From: Legionella impletisoli
GTDB taxonomy: Bacteria; Pseudomonadota; Gammaproteobacteria; Legionellales; Legionellaceae
Assembly: GCF_900639875.1 (NCBI RefSeq)
Contig: NZ_CAAAIA010000001.1
Location: 248,001-312,000 of the forward strand
Direction of reading: 5' to 3'
DNA length: 64,000 bases
This document shows, piece after piece, positions 17,092 to 26,253 of this stretch; position 1 is the first letter of the stretch; the number at the start of each line of letters is the position of its first letter. Both the position numbers and the translations under genes were made by a program. The notes beneath the pieces are model-generated. The model was not told the DNA's origin. It ran no database searches and worked only from the letters and a program-made list of their open reading frames with translations.

Positions 17092-20000
17092 TTATCTCAA
17101 ACGCTTATCGGCTGGTAATGAGGTTTCCTGTAATATCTGTTCATTCAACACTGAGAGACAGGTTTCTGCGCTAGGTCTCTCAGCGGGATTAACCGATTGC
17201 ATTTGATTAAGTAATTCAATGGTTTCCGCTCCCAATAGGTCCTGGTAAGGTGAAAAATCATAGGGAGTGTGCACATAGGATGTTACAAACTGCTCAAAAG
17301 CTTGTGTTCGGTGATATCTACAAATAATCGGATCAAATAATGAATCTCCAAGCGTATTGCTTTTAGCATAGGCTGCTCTTATATCATATGCTAAGTTATG
17401 AGGCAGACTAACCAATGCTTTGTCAAGTCTTGCGTTAACCAAATCTCTTTTATTTATACCTAAAATCTCAGCAAGTGTTACGGTTAGAGAATAGATATCC
17501 ATTGAAGTACTAGCTTGAGATCCCGTTAAATATTCCGGAGGCATTTCAAAGCCAAACAAGGCGGTATCAATGCTATGAAATTGCATAAATTCACGTGCCT
17601 CATAATTTTTAGCCAGTCCAAAATCAATAATATGCATCTTCTTTTTAATGGGATCATATAACATATTGTTTGGTTTCAAATCATTATGCACTATCTCTTT
17701 TTGATGCAACTGATTTAAATCCCGTAACAAATCCATTGCCATTAAACGGCGCTCTTCAAGTGAAAGTTCGCGATGAGAATCTAAATATTTATCAAGTTGA
17801 ACACCAGGGAATAAAGGCATAGTTAAGTAGGATTTACCATTTTTTTCGAAGCGTTCTACTTGCTCAAGAGAATAAACTTTTTTGATAATGGCATACTCTT
17901 TATCTAAGATATCTCGTTGCGATGGCATCATTTCTTTTAAAGCAAGAGGCCGACTTATTGTTAGATTTCCCTCTGAAAGTGAGTAAAATTGACCAACATA
18001 CACTTGTCCAAAATAGCCTTGCCCAATTGGTTCTGGATTAATTTTATAAAAACCATTTGAAACAGGAATAATAGTAGGATCATGCGGAAAACGTTTCTCT
18101 GTTAACAAGCGCTTGGCTTCCACTTTAGGCACTAACGACGCAATTTTTGGCAATTGAACTTCAGCCTGCTTGCTTAATGACTGCAAAATATATTCATTAG
18201 CAAGAAAATCAGGTTTCGTATTAATAACATTGGCTAAGGCCTGATAATATTTCCTTTCTTCTACAGGTGTGAGGCTTGCAAGATCTAAATCCAACCCTTT
18301 TAAAGCGTTCTCTAAAATATCATAAAATTTACTGCCAAAAAGCCAATTGTTAGGGGAAAAGATTCGATATTCAGCCGCAATATTTTTCTTATTCAGTAAG
18401 AGCAAACCAATAAATGCTTCTTCGTTATAGGTGGATAAATCGTTAAACGTTTTAATCAATTCCTTAAAGGAATTAAACATAGTTTCACGCTTGGATCCCG
18501 GTTTTGGCTTATATTTATCCAGCTGCGCCAATGTGGATAAATATCTTGCACGAGCTGTAGCAGCATTTTGATCAATGGGCTTACGTTTTCTTAATTGTGC
18601 AAGATACGTCTCACCACGAGTGTTTTTTGTTTGTAGAATCCGAAGTTTAACTTTATCTTCATATTTTTTTGTAGAATTAATAACCTGCTCGACAAAACCA
18701 TAGGTCTTTAAATCCAAAGCATGTTGAAAAATGGATTTACCATGAATCTCAGAAAAAGGGGAAATCTGATGTTCTAACATGTAGCGTAAGCTTTCCTCAG
18801 ATTTTCTCGCAATTAAATATTGCATAAGCATGGCTGTAGGATTCTTTTCAAAAAATTGGATAAATAAACTGTCGGGATCGGATTCTTTTGCATAGTCATA
18901 AAGAGATTTACCATCACTATCATTAAAAATACTGGTAACTCTTGGATGTTGCATCATTAAATCCAAGGCTTCCTGATGCTTATTCGCTATAAGAAGATTG
19001 GCTATTTGAGTTTTTAATAACGGCTCCCATCCCAGACCACCCTGTATCACTTTTGAAATAAAATCATATTTTTTCATCACAGCTTGATTTAACCGTATGA
19101 ATTTGTCCTGCAAACCTTGGTTACGCAGCAATTCACCTAAACGTTGATAGTCGCTATGTGAGCGCGCTTTTCGGAGTAACTGTAATAACTCAATCACTTT
19201 TGGATCATGACTCGATTCTTTAATGATTGCCGCATCATAATTTGCGATTAAGGATTGTTTGTGCGGTAAGCATTCATAAACCATTAATTTATTAGCACTC
19301 AGACATTCACTAAGTGACTGATCTCCAGTAGCGCCTGATAATGGACCTGAGAGCGCTGATAATGCAATCATCGACTCATGTGGTATTCCAGATGCATAGA
19401 TCACACGAAATGTTTTTTCATCCTCATGCCCCACGAGTTCATGTACTATTTCTTCCGCTCCAGTATCGCTATTGTAAAAGATGATGCGTGTAAACCCACC
19501 AGCTAGTAATCGCTCTTGAATATCGTTTAGAGCTTTTCTTTTCGATTGAATGCTTTTGCCGACCATAACCACATCTTGATTTTTATCACTTATGCCAACA
19601 AACTCGCAATAAACGTTCAGAAAGTGGCTAGCAGCCGTATCTGCTCTATCCGTGTGATACTCATCATGACTATATTGAAACGCTAAATCATGGTTTTCTT
19701 GATAGGTTTGAATATCTTGATGACACAATAAAGGAACTCGAATTCTATCATCTAATTTAGCCACCATGATTTCGGGTGCACATGGCTGAGTAAGATCTTT
19801 ACTCAAAAGAATACCCCTCTCTTCCCTATCTGCAAGAAAGCCAGAGAAAACGGTATTGCTATATCGTATCTGTTCAAGATTGCGCTCTCGATAAGATTTT
19901 TGCCATGCTATTGTGGATCTTTGACGAGGATCATTAAAACTATATTCTGGCAACATAGTAAGAGAAACTGGTTGTTCAACTTTAGCAAGCGCACGATCAA

Positions 20001-20304
20001 TACGATCGATTAAATCCGTTTGAAAAACGGGGCCTTCAAAAACATGACCCACTTGAATTTCCTTTTTTTCAACTTGTTCTTCAAGTTCTTCTGGAGTCAA
20101 TACAGGAACATCAAATTCGACATCGCCTTTTAACCTTTGGATTTTTTCTTTGCCACTTTGCTGAGTAACAATATACACAGGTGGGACTTCTATCCCAGCT
20201 AATTCATAATATTCTCTTAACTGTTCGGAAAGCTTTAGTGCGAATAAAAAATCACCGTAACCACCAAAACCATCGCTCACAGCAATTAAAATTGCCTCGG
20301 TCAT
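17092..20304 (-). CDS. large effector-like protein: N-terminal GT-B-like region, ankyrin-like middle, C-terminal Ser/Thr protein kinase
   Basis: 1070 residues. The C-terminal domain (about 755-1060) is a eukaryotic-type kinase: G-loop GQGYFGQVY, Lys790 in ALKEM, αC Glu near 803, catalytic loop HNDLKPNN (Asp875, Asn880), DFG at 894-896, PPE at 922-924, Asp936 and a late NPAERPS. All catalytic residues are present, so activity is expected. Residues 440-545 resemble degenerate ankyrin repeats (DGKSLYDYA, HGKSIFQHAL). The N-terminal region (1-350) contains SGATGDQSLSEC, reminiscent of nucleotide-sugar binding in GT-B enzymes (weak). An AGGA site precedes the ATG. First gene of a four-gene operon. 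Confidence 0.85.
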   Translation of the reverse strand: MTEAILIAVSDGFGGYGDFLFALKLSEQLREYYELAGIEVPPVYIVTQQSGKEKIQRLKGDVEFDVPVLTPEELEEQVEKKEIQVGHVFEGPVFQTDLIDRIDRALAKVEQPVSLTMLPEYSFNDPRQRSTIAWQKSYRERNLEQIRYSNTVFSGFLADREERGILLSKDLTQPCAPEIMVAKLDDRIRVPLLCHQDIQTYQENHDLAFQYSHDEYHTDRADTAASHFLNVYCEFVGISDKNQDVVMVGKSIQSKRKALNDIQERLLAGGFTRIIFYNSDTGAEEIVHELVGHEDEKTFRVIYASGIPHESMIALSALSGPLSGATGDQSLSECLSANKLMVYECLPHKQSLIANYDAAIIKESSHDPKVIELLQLLRKARSHSDYQRLGELLRNQGLQDKFIRLNQAVMKKYDFISKVIQGGLGWEPLLKTQIANLLIANKHQEALDLMMQHPRVTSIFNDSDGKSLYDYAKESDPDSLFIQFFEKNPTAMLMQYLIARKSEESLRYMLEHQISPFSEIHGKSIFQHALDLKTYGFVEQVINSTKKYEDKVKLRILQTKNTRGETYLAQLRKRKPIDQNAATARARYLSTLAQLDKYKPKPGSKRETMFNSFKELIKTFNDLSTYNEEAFIGLLLLNKKNIAAEYRIFSPNNWLFGSKFYDILENALKGLDLDLASLTPVEERKYYQALANVINTKPDFLANEYILQSLSKQAEVQLPKIASLVPKVEAKRLLTEKRFPHDPTIIPVSNGFYKINPEPIGQGYFGQVYVGQFYSLSEGNLTISRPLALKEMMPSQRDILDKEYAIIKKVYSLEQVERFEKNGKSYLTMPLFPGVQLDKYLDSHRELSLEERRLMAMDLLRDLNQLHQKEIVHNDLKPNNMLYDPIKKKMHIIDFGLAKNYEAREFMQFHSIDTALFGFEMPPEYLTGSQASTSMDIYSLTVTLAEILGINKRDLVNARLDKALVSLPHNLAYDIRAAYAKSNTLGDSLFDPIICRYHRTQAFEQFVTSYVHTPYDFSPYQDLLGAETIELLNQMQSVNPAERPSAETCLSVLNEQILQETSLPADKRLR

Positions 20305-20466
20305 TAGGTTATCCTAGCTCACTTTTTTTCAGTATAGCGGGTAAATATTAAGAGATTATTAGGAAGCATTTGGATAAGAGACACTCTAAAATTAGCTAAG
20401 TTGGTTGTGCAAGGGTTAAAAAAATTAATTCAAAGCCGATTTACTTAATAGATTATTTTTTTAAAT

Positions 20467-21168
20467 TTACATCAAAACACACTGAGATGAGCACGCTGGA
20501 TTCGATTTGGGTTTAGAATAATTTGTTTTTACTCGTGGGAAAAATCGTAATTGACCATTAGAATAATAAGAACTAATTTCATAGACACTAAGATCTTTAT
20601 CATCATTAGCTGTGGCATAAAGAAAATCTGACCAAGCCAATTGTGGAGGAATATTTAATCCATGAGGTAGTTGTGTTTTTGTCGTGCGACAAGCGAGATG
20701 GATTGTTGATAAAACAAAGCTATGACAGCTGATGAGCTGTTCTTCTTCAGATAATACATCAGCAACCACAGATGGCTGCTGGCGTAGTTTTTCAATAGCA
20801 TTTTTTGAATGATATGAATCGAGCGCACGGAATTCGGAAGCAGCTTGGTATTCTTTTCTTAAAAAATGATTATCAATGCGAAGCTTATCTTTTTCATGAG
20901 CTTGAAGGACAATTGCTGTTAATTTTTGACGCATGGTTTGACTGAATGCTTCACATCGAATTAAATAAACATCCTTTAAAGAGGGACACGGTTCAATCAC
21001 TAATTTCCCACGATTCGTTGCGTAGTCCGTAAACCTCATGTGTGCGATAATTGGTTGTCCTTGTTTAATATCGATCACGAGCATCACATGATGGCGTGTG
21101 TTGAATTCAACCGAGTAAACTCCCCGAGTATCGAGCTTAATCAAGATGTCGCCTATTGCAAAGATCAT
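20467..21168 (-). CDS. papain-like (permuted NlpC/P60/YiiX-like) cysteine hydrolase candidate with C-terminal CaaX box
   Basis: 233 residues from ATG 21168; an in-frame TTG at 21183 follows directly on a stop codon. The N-terminus has GDILIKLD followed by HH-VMLVID (His 26/27), and later ISCHSFVLS (Cys 148). This His-then-Cys order is that of permuted papain-like enzymes such as YiiX and LRAT-like proteins. The protein ends in CSSQCVLM: Cys-Val-Leu-Met is a textbook CaaX prenylation box (Met favours farnesylation), with a second Cys and nearby lysines. It is transcribed divergently from the SET-domain gene. The enzymatic assignment is an inference; the CaaX tail is directly read. Confidence 0.7.
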   Translation of the reverse strand: MIFAIGDILIKLDTRGVYSVEFNTRHHVMLVIDIKQGQPIIAHMRFTDYATNRGKLVIEPCPSLKDVYLIRCEAFSQTMRQKLTAIVLQAHEKDKLRIDNHFLRKEYQAASEFRALDSYHSKNAIEKLRQQPSVVADVLSEEEQLISCHSFVLSTIHLACRTTKTQLPHGLNIPPQLAWSDFLYATANDDKDLSVYEISSYYSNGQLRFFPRVKTNYSKPKSNPACSSQCVLM

Positions 21169-21243
21169 ATTAATTATTAACAATTAACGCTAAAATTATT
21201 CCTCCATATTAAACTAAAACAATAAGATTAAAAGGATTTTTTC

Positions 21244-22377
21244 TTGGTTAACCTATTGTTAAAAAATAAAAAACTTAATACCGACGTAACAGCCGTGACA
21301 TATAACATCCTGAGACAACAATTTGAGATGGAAAATGGCCATGTTTATAAACGAGAAACCTTTTTAAAACAAATTGATTTTAACCATCCAATTCTAGAAG
21401 AGCCAAGCATACAAAAAACAAAGAATAAGTTTCATTATCAATACGATGATATGAATGGGTTATTGCATTCAGCTATTTTTATTTACTCAACCCTGATGCA
21501 AGTGGATAATCCAAGTCAATGTGTCTTTAAAATTACCCCCTCACCAAACTTCCAATCCGCTTTAGAGCCTGATCCTATTTTTTTTTCACCCAATCTTCAT
21601 CAATCAGCTAAAGATTGCCTCTCTATTCGTCAGTTCAATGGATTAATTCGTCGTTTATATGGATATCCTTTTGAGTTTTCTCAGGGTGTAAAGTTACAAG
21701 CTGACCTCAAAATAGATCATTTACCAAAGGAAGTTGATGCTGATTTCCTTTATGATTCATCCACTGACATACTACAATTATTGAAAACACCACCAAGCCA
21801 TAAAAACTGCGAATTACGCCTGATTGATCCCATCATAGGGTGTGGTGTTTTCGCTCGTAGTGCTTTAGCCAGTGGAACATGTTTGGGTTTATATACGGGT
21901 GTTAAAAAGTGCCAATCATCCCATTGGAGTTATACGTTCAAAATAGAACAAGATGCACTAAACACATTCATGGACGCGCGGCATTCAGGAAATATCACCC
22001 GATTTATCAATCATGCACCCTCCACAAATCATTTCTCGAAAAAAGGTCAACTCGCTAATGTTGAATCGACACGTCATTATATAAATGGAATTGAATTTAT
22101 AAAGTATAAAACTATAAAAGCCATTGAAGCTGGTGAGCAATTATTGATTGATTATGGGGATGAGTATTTTCGCTCGTCAAACCCCATTGAATTTAAATCC
22201 AATGGTAAACCCATCGGAAATTGGAAAGGTAAATTTGAATTGCTCATCAATAAAACTAAGCTAATGCGCATCTTAGCTTTTTATGGGATTCAATCCGCAT
22301 ATACTTATCTAATTGCGCGTTTAATCTTAATTCTATTAACTTTGCTTATTGGCTTAGGTTTATTCAAAACGATATGA
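21244..22377 (+). CDS. SET-domain protein lysine methyltransferase candidate with C-terminal membrane helix
   Basis: 377 residues from a TTG at 21244 with AAAGGA 8 bases upstream; the first ATG (21328) would remove 28 residues. The SET domain spans about 192-310: IIGCGVFARSAL, then GNITRFINH (the Asn-His SAM-binding motif at 256-257), then LLIDYGDEYF. These are the core SAM and catalytic motifs. A hydrophobic helix at about 346-372 suggests membrane anchoring. By analogy with the Legionella effector RomA/LegAS4 it may methylate host proteins, but no ankyrin repeats are seen and the target is unknown. It is divergent from the CaaX gene. Confidence 0.82.
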   Translation: MVNLLLKNKKLNTDVTAVTYNILRQQFEMENGHVYKRETFLKQIDFNHPILEEPSIQKTKNKFHYQYDDMNGLLHSAIFIYSTLMQVDNPSQCVFKITPSPNFQSALEPDPIFFSPNLHQSAKDCLSIRQFNGLIRRLYGYPFEFSQGVKLQADLKIDHLPKEVDADFLYDSSTDILQLLKTPPSHKNCELRLIDPIIGCGVFARSALASGTCLGLYTGVKKCQSSHWSYTFKIEQDALNTFMDARHSGNITRFINHAPSTNHFSKKGQLANVESTRHYINGIEFIKYKTIKAIEAGEQLLIDYGDEYFRSSNPIEFKSNGKPIGNWKGKFELLINKTKLMRILAFYGIQSAYTYLIARLILILLTLLIGLGLFKTI

Positions 22378-22389
22378 CACGATTAGTCT

Positions 22390-24153
22390 TTAGAGTCCAA
22401 GACTTTCAGAGGGTGCTTCTACCTCACCTGCCTCTATGACCTTCAGGCCATTTCTTGCAAAAAATGAATACATCTCTAGAGATTGAGTGGCATGAAAAGA
22501 AACCTCCTGATGTTCTGGAGTAACCGGCGATGGGGCATTATTAGGCAGTATTAATTGATTTTTTTCTATTCTCTTTTGGATACTTTTGGGATGAGGTGCT
22601 ACCGGACCAGAAATAAGTAAAGCTCTCAAAAACCCAAGTGTACCAAATCCCATGTTGAGTAAGGAATAAAAAGGATATATTACCGTTGTTTTCCAGTCCA
22701 ACCGTCGTTCAAGAGGTAGCTTCAAGTAATTAAACCCAGCTATTAAGAATCCTTGGATAACACTAGAGCTCAAATTCACCAGCCAAAATTGAGGATTTTT
22801 ATGTAAAAACACGAGAACGGGGATGCGAATGATATGGCCCAACTGAATATAATTACCATACAACTGATGATTTTTTATTGAAAGCAACGACCATGGCGGT
22901 CGCTTCCAGTGCGTTAACAACGGCTTTAAATGCAATGTCCAAAAATATAAAAATGCTGCTTCATTCCAGGAACGAACGCGCTGTGTATATAAGTTTGGCG
23001 TTGGACCCAAAATCGTACCCGGTGCTTTGGTTTCAAAACAGCAAATCATATCTTGTCTAAGTATACCGCTTCGCCCACTAAAGCGCATTTGCTGTAAAAT
23101 GAGTCCCATTTGGACATCATCCCCCTTAAAGACACCATTATGTTTTAACAACACATCAACCAGAGTGGCAATTTTCCATAAAGAAGCCGCCCCATGGGGT
23201 CTTTGCACACTGTTTGTGCGATCTAAAAAACCCATTTCTAAATCGGATAACTGATATTCTAAATCTTGTAAGCGAATTAATAATGGCTTTTCTGAGGTAA
23301 GCTCTGAAATAGCTCGTATTGGATATACAATAGAATGCACCGCTTCGTCTTCAAAATAAGTGTATTTTGCACGAAAACGCGCGGGAACTAAGACATCATC
23401 ATCAATTAACAAGGCAAAGCGAAGATCATAGGGATGACGATGAAGAATATACGTAGCTGTTGCAAGCAAAGCGAGGGTTTTGTTTCCCGTATTGCCATAA
23501 TAAACATACCTTACACCCCGACTAAGGTTTCGGATAACCGCGCGGGTTTCATCGGTCGGTTCTGGTTCTAAGCCATTATCGACTATAAATATCTGGGATG
23601 GCGGTACATGTCGAAGACAAGATATAAATGTTTCACGTATGATTTTTTCGCTCTTATGGCACGGAATTAGAATCGCTAATTCTCGATTCCTTCGATAAGC
23701 AATTTGCAGTTCACGGCTATAATTTTCTGGCTTTGTTTCATCTTCCAAAGGATTTTCAACATCATATAACGCCTCATCTTGCTCTAATTCTTCGTCAGGA
23801 TAAACGGCAAATGCCATGTTCATCAATAACATTAAAGGCTCATAGCTTGTTAAAGCAATCATTAAAGGAAGCACATTATCAAAAGCGACATCATGAATGA
23901 CTGTAGAAGCATCATAGTGATGTTCAAGAAATACATATCCAGCAACAAGACTTAGTAAAGCAAACCACCAAACCATCCGCCTTGAATTAAATGGTATAAA
24001 AAATGGTCGGGGGTCTAACAAACTTAATAAGAAAACTGCATCAAATTGGGATGGATGAAATGTTTCAGCGTTATGATCTTCAGGCGTTTCCTCTGCATGC
24101 TCCACTCCTGATTCTTCTGAGATGGTTTGCTTAGTTTCATCCTCATTCGCCAT
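22390..24153 (-). CDS. membrane-bound processive glycosyltransferase family 2 (chitin/hyaluronan-synthase-like)
   Basis: 587 residues. An acidic N-terminal tail is followed by two hydrophobic segments (about 63-80 and 96-117). A GT2 domain (about 155-400) carries ILIPCHKSEK, IDDDVLVPA (the DxD), FKGDDVQMG (catalytic acid) and RVRSW, a variant of Q/RxxRW. Several more membrane helices close the protein. The motif set is that of processive synthases that polymerise and extrude a glycan through the membrane. Product unknown. It stands between the SET gene (convergent, 12 bases) and the amidotransferase gene (33 bases upstream). Confidence 0.82.
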   Translation of the reverse strand: MANEDETKQTISEESGVEHAEETPEDHNAETFHPSQFDAVFLLSLLDPRPFFIPFNSRRMVWWFALLSLVAGYVFLEHHYDASTVIHDVAFDNVLPLMIALTSYEPLMLLMNMAFAVYPDEELEQDEALYDVENPLEDETKPENYSRELQIAYRRNRELAILIPCHKSEKIIRETFISCLRHVPPSQIFIVDNGLEPEPTDETRAVIRNLSRGVRYVYYGNTGNKTLALLATATYILHRHPYDLRFALLIDDDVLVPARFRAKYTYFEDEAVHSIVYPIRAISELTSEKPLLIRLQDLEYQLSDLEMGFLDRTNSVQRPHGAASLWKIATLVDVLLKHNGVFKGDDVQMGLILQQMRFSGRSGILRQDMICCFETKAPGTILGPTPNLYTQRVRSWNEAAFLYFWTLHLKPLLTHWKRPPWSLLSIKNHQLYGNYIQLGHIIRIPVLVFLHKNPQFWLVNLSSSVIQGFLIAGFNYLKLPLERRLDWKTTVIYPFYSLLNMGFGTLGFLRALLISGPVAPHPKSIQKRIEKNQLILPNNAPSPVTPEHQEVSFHATQSLEMYSFFARNGLKVIEAGEVEAPSESLGL

Positions 24154-24186
24154 GTTATCTCCTAAATTTAACGCTAACCTTCCTTT

Positions 24187-24891
24187 TTAATTTGCCAACA
24201 AAAAATTAATGATCCATCGGGCCAGGACTGAATTATGAACTTCAAGTTCTAATGATTTAAGCCCAGGCTCATACGCATGCGCCAAGAGTGATTTTCGCTT
24301 TTCGATTAAGGCCTGAGTATAAGCTTTACTAAATTCAGGGTGTCCTTGGATGGTTAAAAAGCAATCATAAAACTGAGTCATATAGATAGGACAATGTGCA
24401 TTAGAAGCAATCACCTCGAAATCACTTGGGATTTCTACCACTTGATCCTGATGGCTCACGAGCATATTGATTTCTAGCAACTCTGGTAACATCCATGTCT
24501 TTTGCCGAGTAATGGTGTTGATCGAGGTCCCTACTCCCCATCCTTTTGGTGACTTGGCGACTTTCCCACCAAGCGCTTTTGCAATTAACTGGTGCCCAAA
24601 ACAAATTCCCACCATCTTTTTTTTCATGCGAGAAGACTCTTGAATAAAACCTTCTAAACTCCGAATCCAAGACAACTCTTCATTAACACCATAACGACTT
24701 CCGGTGATCAAATAGGCATCACACTCGTGAAGATTTTTAGGTAGATTTTCTTGAAACGCTCTATAGACTTGATAATTAAATCGAAAGGTCTCATGTTGCA
24801 GGAGCGCTAAGAACATTTCTGGATAATCGCCATGGTGTATTTTTAGCTCCTGATCCACCTCGTCGCATTGAATTATTCCTATTTTTTTCAT
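24187..24891 (-). CDS. class I glutamine amidotransferase-like protein
   Basis: 234 residues from ATG 24891; the frame begins two codons earlier at a TTG. The GATase1 fold has the nucleophile elbow VGICFGHQLIA and a late GHPEFS with the catalytic His. It resembles GMP-synthase-type amidotransferases such as YfeJ rather than PuuD. It hydrolyses glutamine or a gamma-glutamyl amide. Because a gamma-glutamylation-type glutamine synthetase, ALDH and Fe-ADH lie upstream on the same strand, it could release the gamma-glutamyl group in that pathway. An inverted-repeat element and a possible terminator separate it from them. Confidence 0.82.
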   Translation of the reverse strand: MKKIGIIQCDEVDQELKIHHGDYPEMFLALLQHETFRFNYQVYRAFQENLPKNLHECDAYLITGSRYGVNEELSWIRSLEGFIQESSRMKKKMVGICFGHQLIAKALGGKVAKSPKGWGVGTSINTITRQKTWMLPELLEINMLVSHQDQVVEIPSDFEVIASNAHCPIYMTQFYDCFLTIQGHPEFSKAYTQALIEKRKSLLAHAYEPGLKSLELEVHNSVLARWIINFLLAN

Positions 24892-24906
24892 GACCAAATC
24901 ATTAAT

Positions 24907-25063
24907 TTAATGTGAGTTCGAAATCAGAAAAATTCAAATTTTGCTGATCTCAAAGTAGCTTATTTTGAATGGATCCCGTACAAAAAGCTTCGCTTTTTTA
25001 CGTGATAACGTTCGTTTAGCGCCACAAAAGTCATCAATGACTTTTCTGTCGAACTCTCGTTAA
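24907..25063. repeat. MITE-like element with 15-base terminal inverted repeats (full copy)
   Basis: A 157-base element bounded by 24907-24921 and the reverse complement 25049-25063 (13 of 15 bases match). Inside are two hairpins, one at 24982-24998 and one with a 9-bp perfect stem at 25026-25045. The stretch 25003-25056 recurs in reverse orientation at 62015-62068 (49 of 54 bases). The Fe-ADH stop codon lies inside the right terminal repeat. It may also act as terminator of the Fe-ADH operon. Confidence 0.7.
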
Positions 25064-26250
25064 TTTATTATGGCTTGATTCAAATCCCCCTCAATCGCTG
25101 CCATCAGGATCTGTTCATATTGCAAACGACTAAAAGCAATGGGATTTCCGCCTGCTGCTGCGTCTTCGGTTGCCATTTTTGCTATGTGGCTCGGTTGTTC
25201 AACCCAAACCCCTAGCTGAGATAAAGAGTGCTCTATGGCTAAATTTTTTCTCAAGGTTAATAACCAGTTTAAAAATCCATCAAACCCGTTGTTAATACTA
25301 AGATAAGCTGCTAATCGCTCAATTTTAGAATCAATTGCTGGTCTATTCGCCATTAAAACATAGGGCATTAGTATCGCGTTTAAACGGCCATGATGAGCAT
25401 CATACAGCGCACCTAACGGATGCGCTAACGCGTGCATCGCACCTAAGCCTCGTTGAAAGGCCGTAGCCCCCATACTTGAGGCCACAAGCATTTGGCAGCG
25501 AGCTTCCAAGTCTTCACCGTCTTGAACCACACGGAGTAAATTATCTTTTACAAGCCGAATGCCTTCAAGCGCTATACCTTCAGCCATAGGATGATAGAAA
25601 GGCGAGCAATACGCTTCAAGATTATGAGCCAGTGCGTCCATTCCAGTGGCGGCCGTTAATGCGGGTGGCAATTCCCGCGTTACTTCTGGATCTAGAATCA
25701 CAATTTTTGGCATCATATTGGGGTGAAAAATAATGGTTTTAAGTTGGCGCACTGGATCGGTGATGACTGAGGCACGTCCCACCTCAGATCCAGTGCCTGC
25801 CGTCGTTGGAATTGCAATGACAGGAGCCATACCTGTTACATTCACTCTCTTCCAATTGTCACCGACATCTTCAAAGTCCCAGATAGGCCTTTTTTGTTGA
25901 CCAATCATCAATGCAATAGCTTTGGCAGCATCTAATGCAGAACCTCCACCCATTGCAATCACGCCATCATGTTTTCCTGTGTGATAAGCATCGATTCCAT
26001 CACGAACATTCTGCTCAATGGGGTTCGCTTTTATTTGAGAAAATAAATTGACTCTTAAGTCGGCATCCTTACAGATCTTTATCGCTTGATGTATCATTGG
26101 AAACTGAACTAATCCTGGATCGGTTACCAATAATGGTGAGGTTATTCCTAAAGCAGCACAAGACTCAGGTAATTCCTTAAGTCGCCCTGCACCAATACGT
26201 ATTTGCGTTGGATAATTCCAATTTGCTAATAAGGAATAAGTTGAGGACAT
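25060..26250 (-). CDS. iron-containing alcohol dehydrogenase
   Basis: 396-residue group III (Fe-type) alcohol dehydrogenase. GGGSALDAAKA is the NAD-binding loop, PTTAGTGSEV is the family signature, and HALAHPLGALYDAHHG carries the metal-binding His residues. It reduces or oxidises a small alcohol/aldehyde or hydroxyacid semialdehyde. A GGAG site lies 6 bases before the ATG. It follows the ALDH gene by 3 bases and is the last gene of the GS-ALDH-ADH operon. Its stop codon falls in an inverted-repeat element. Confidence 0.92.
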   Translation of the reverse strand: MSSTYSLLANWNYPTQIRIGAGRLKELPESCAALGITSPLLVTDPGLVQFPMIHQAIKICKDADLRVNLFSQIKANPIEQNVRDGIDAYHTGKHDGVIAMGGGSALDAAKAIALMIGQQKRPIWDFEDVGDNWKRVNVTGMAPVIAIPTTAGTGSEVGRASVITDPVRQLKTIIFHPNMMPKIVILDPEVTRELPPALTAATGMDALAHNLEAYCSPFYHPMAEGIALEGIRLVKDNLLRVVQDGEDLEARCQMLVASSMGATAFQRGLGAMHALAHPLGALYDAHHGRLNAILMPYVLMANRPAIDSKIERLAAYLSINNGFDGFLNWLLTLRKNLAIEHSLSQLGVWVEQPSHIAKMATEDAAAGGNPIAFSRLQYEQILMAAIEGDLNQAIIN

Positions 26251-26253
26251 GAG

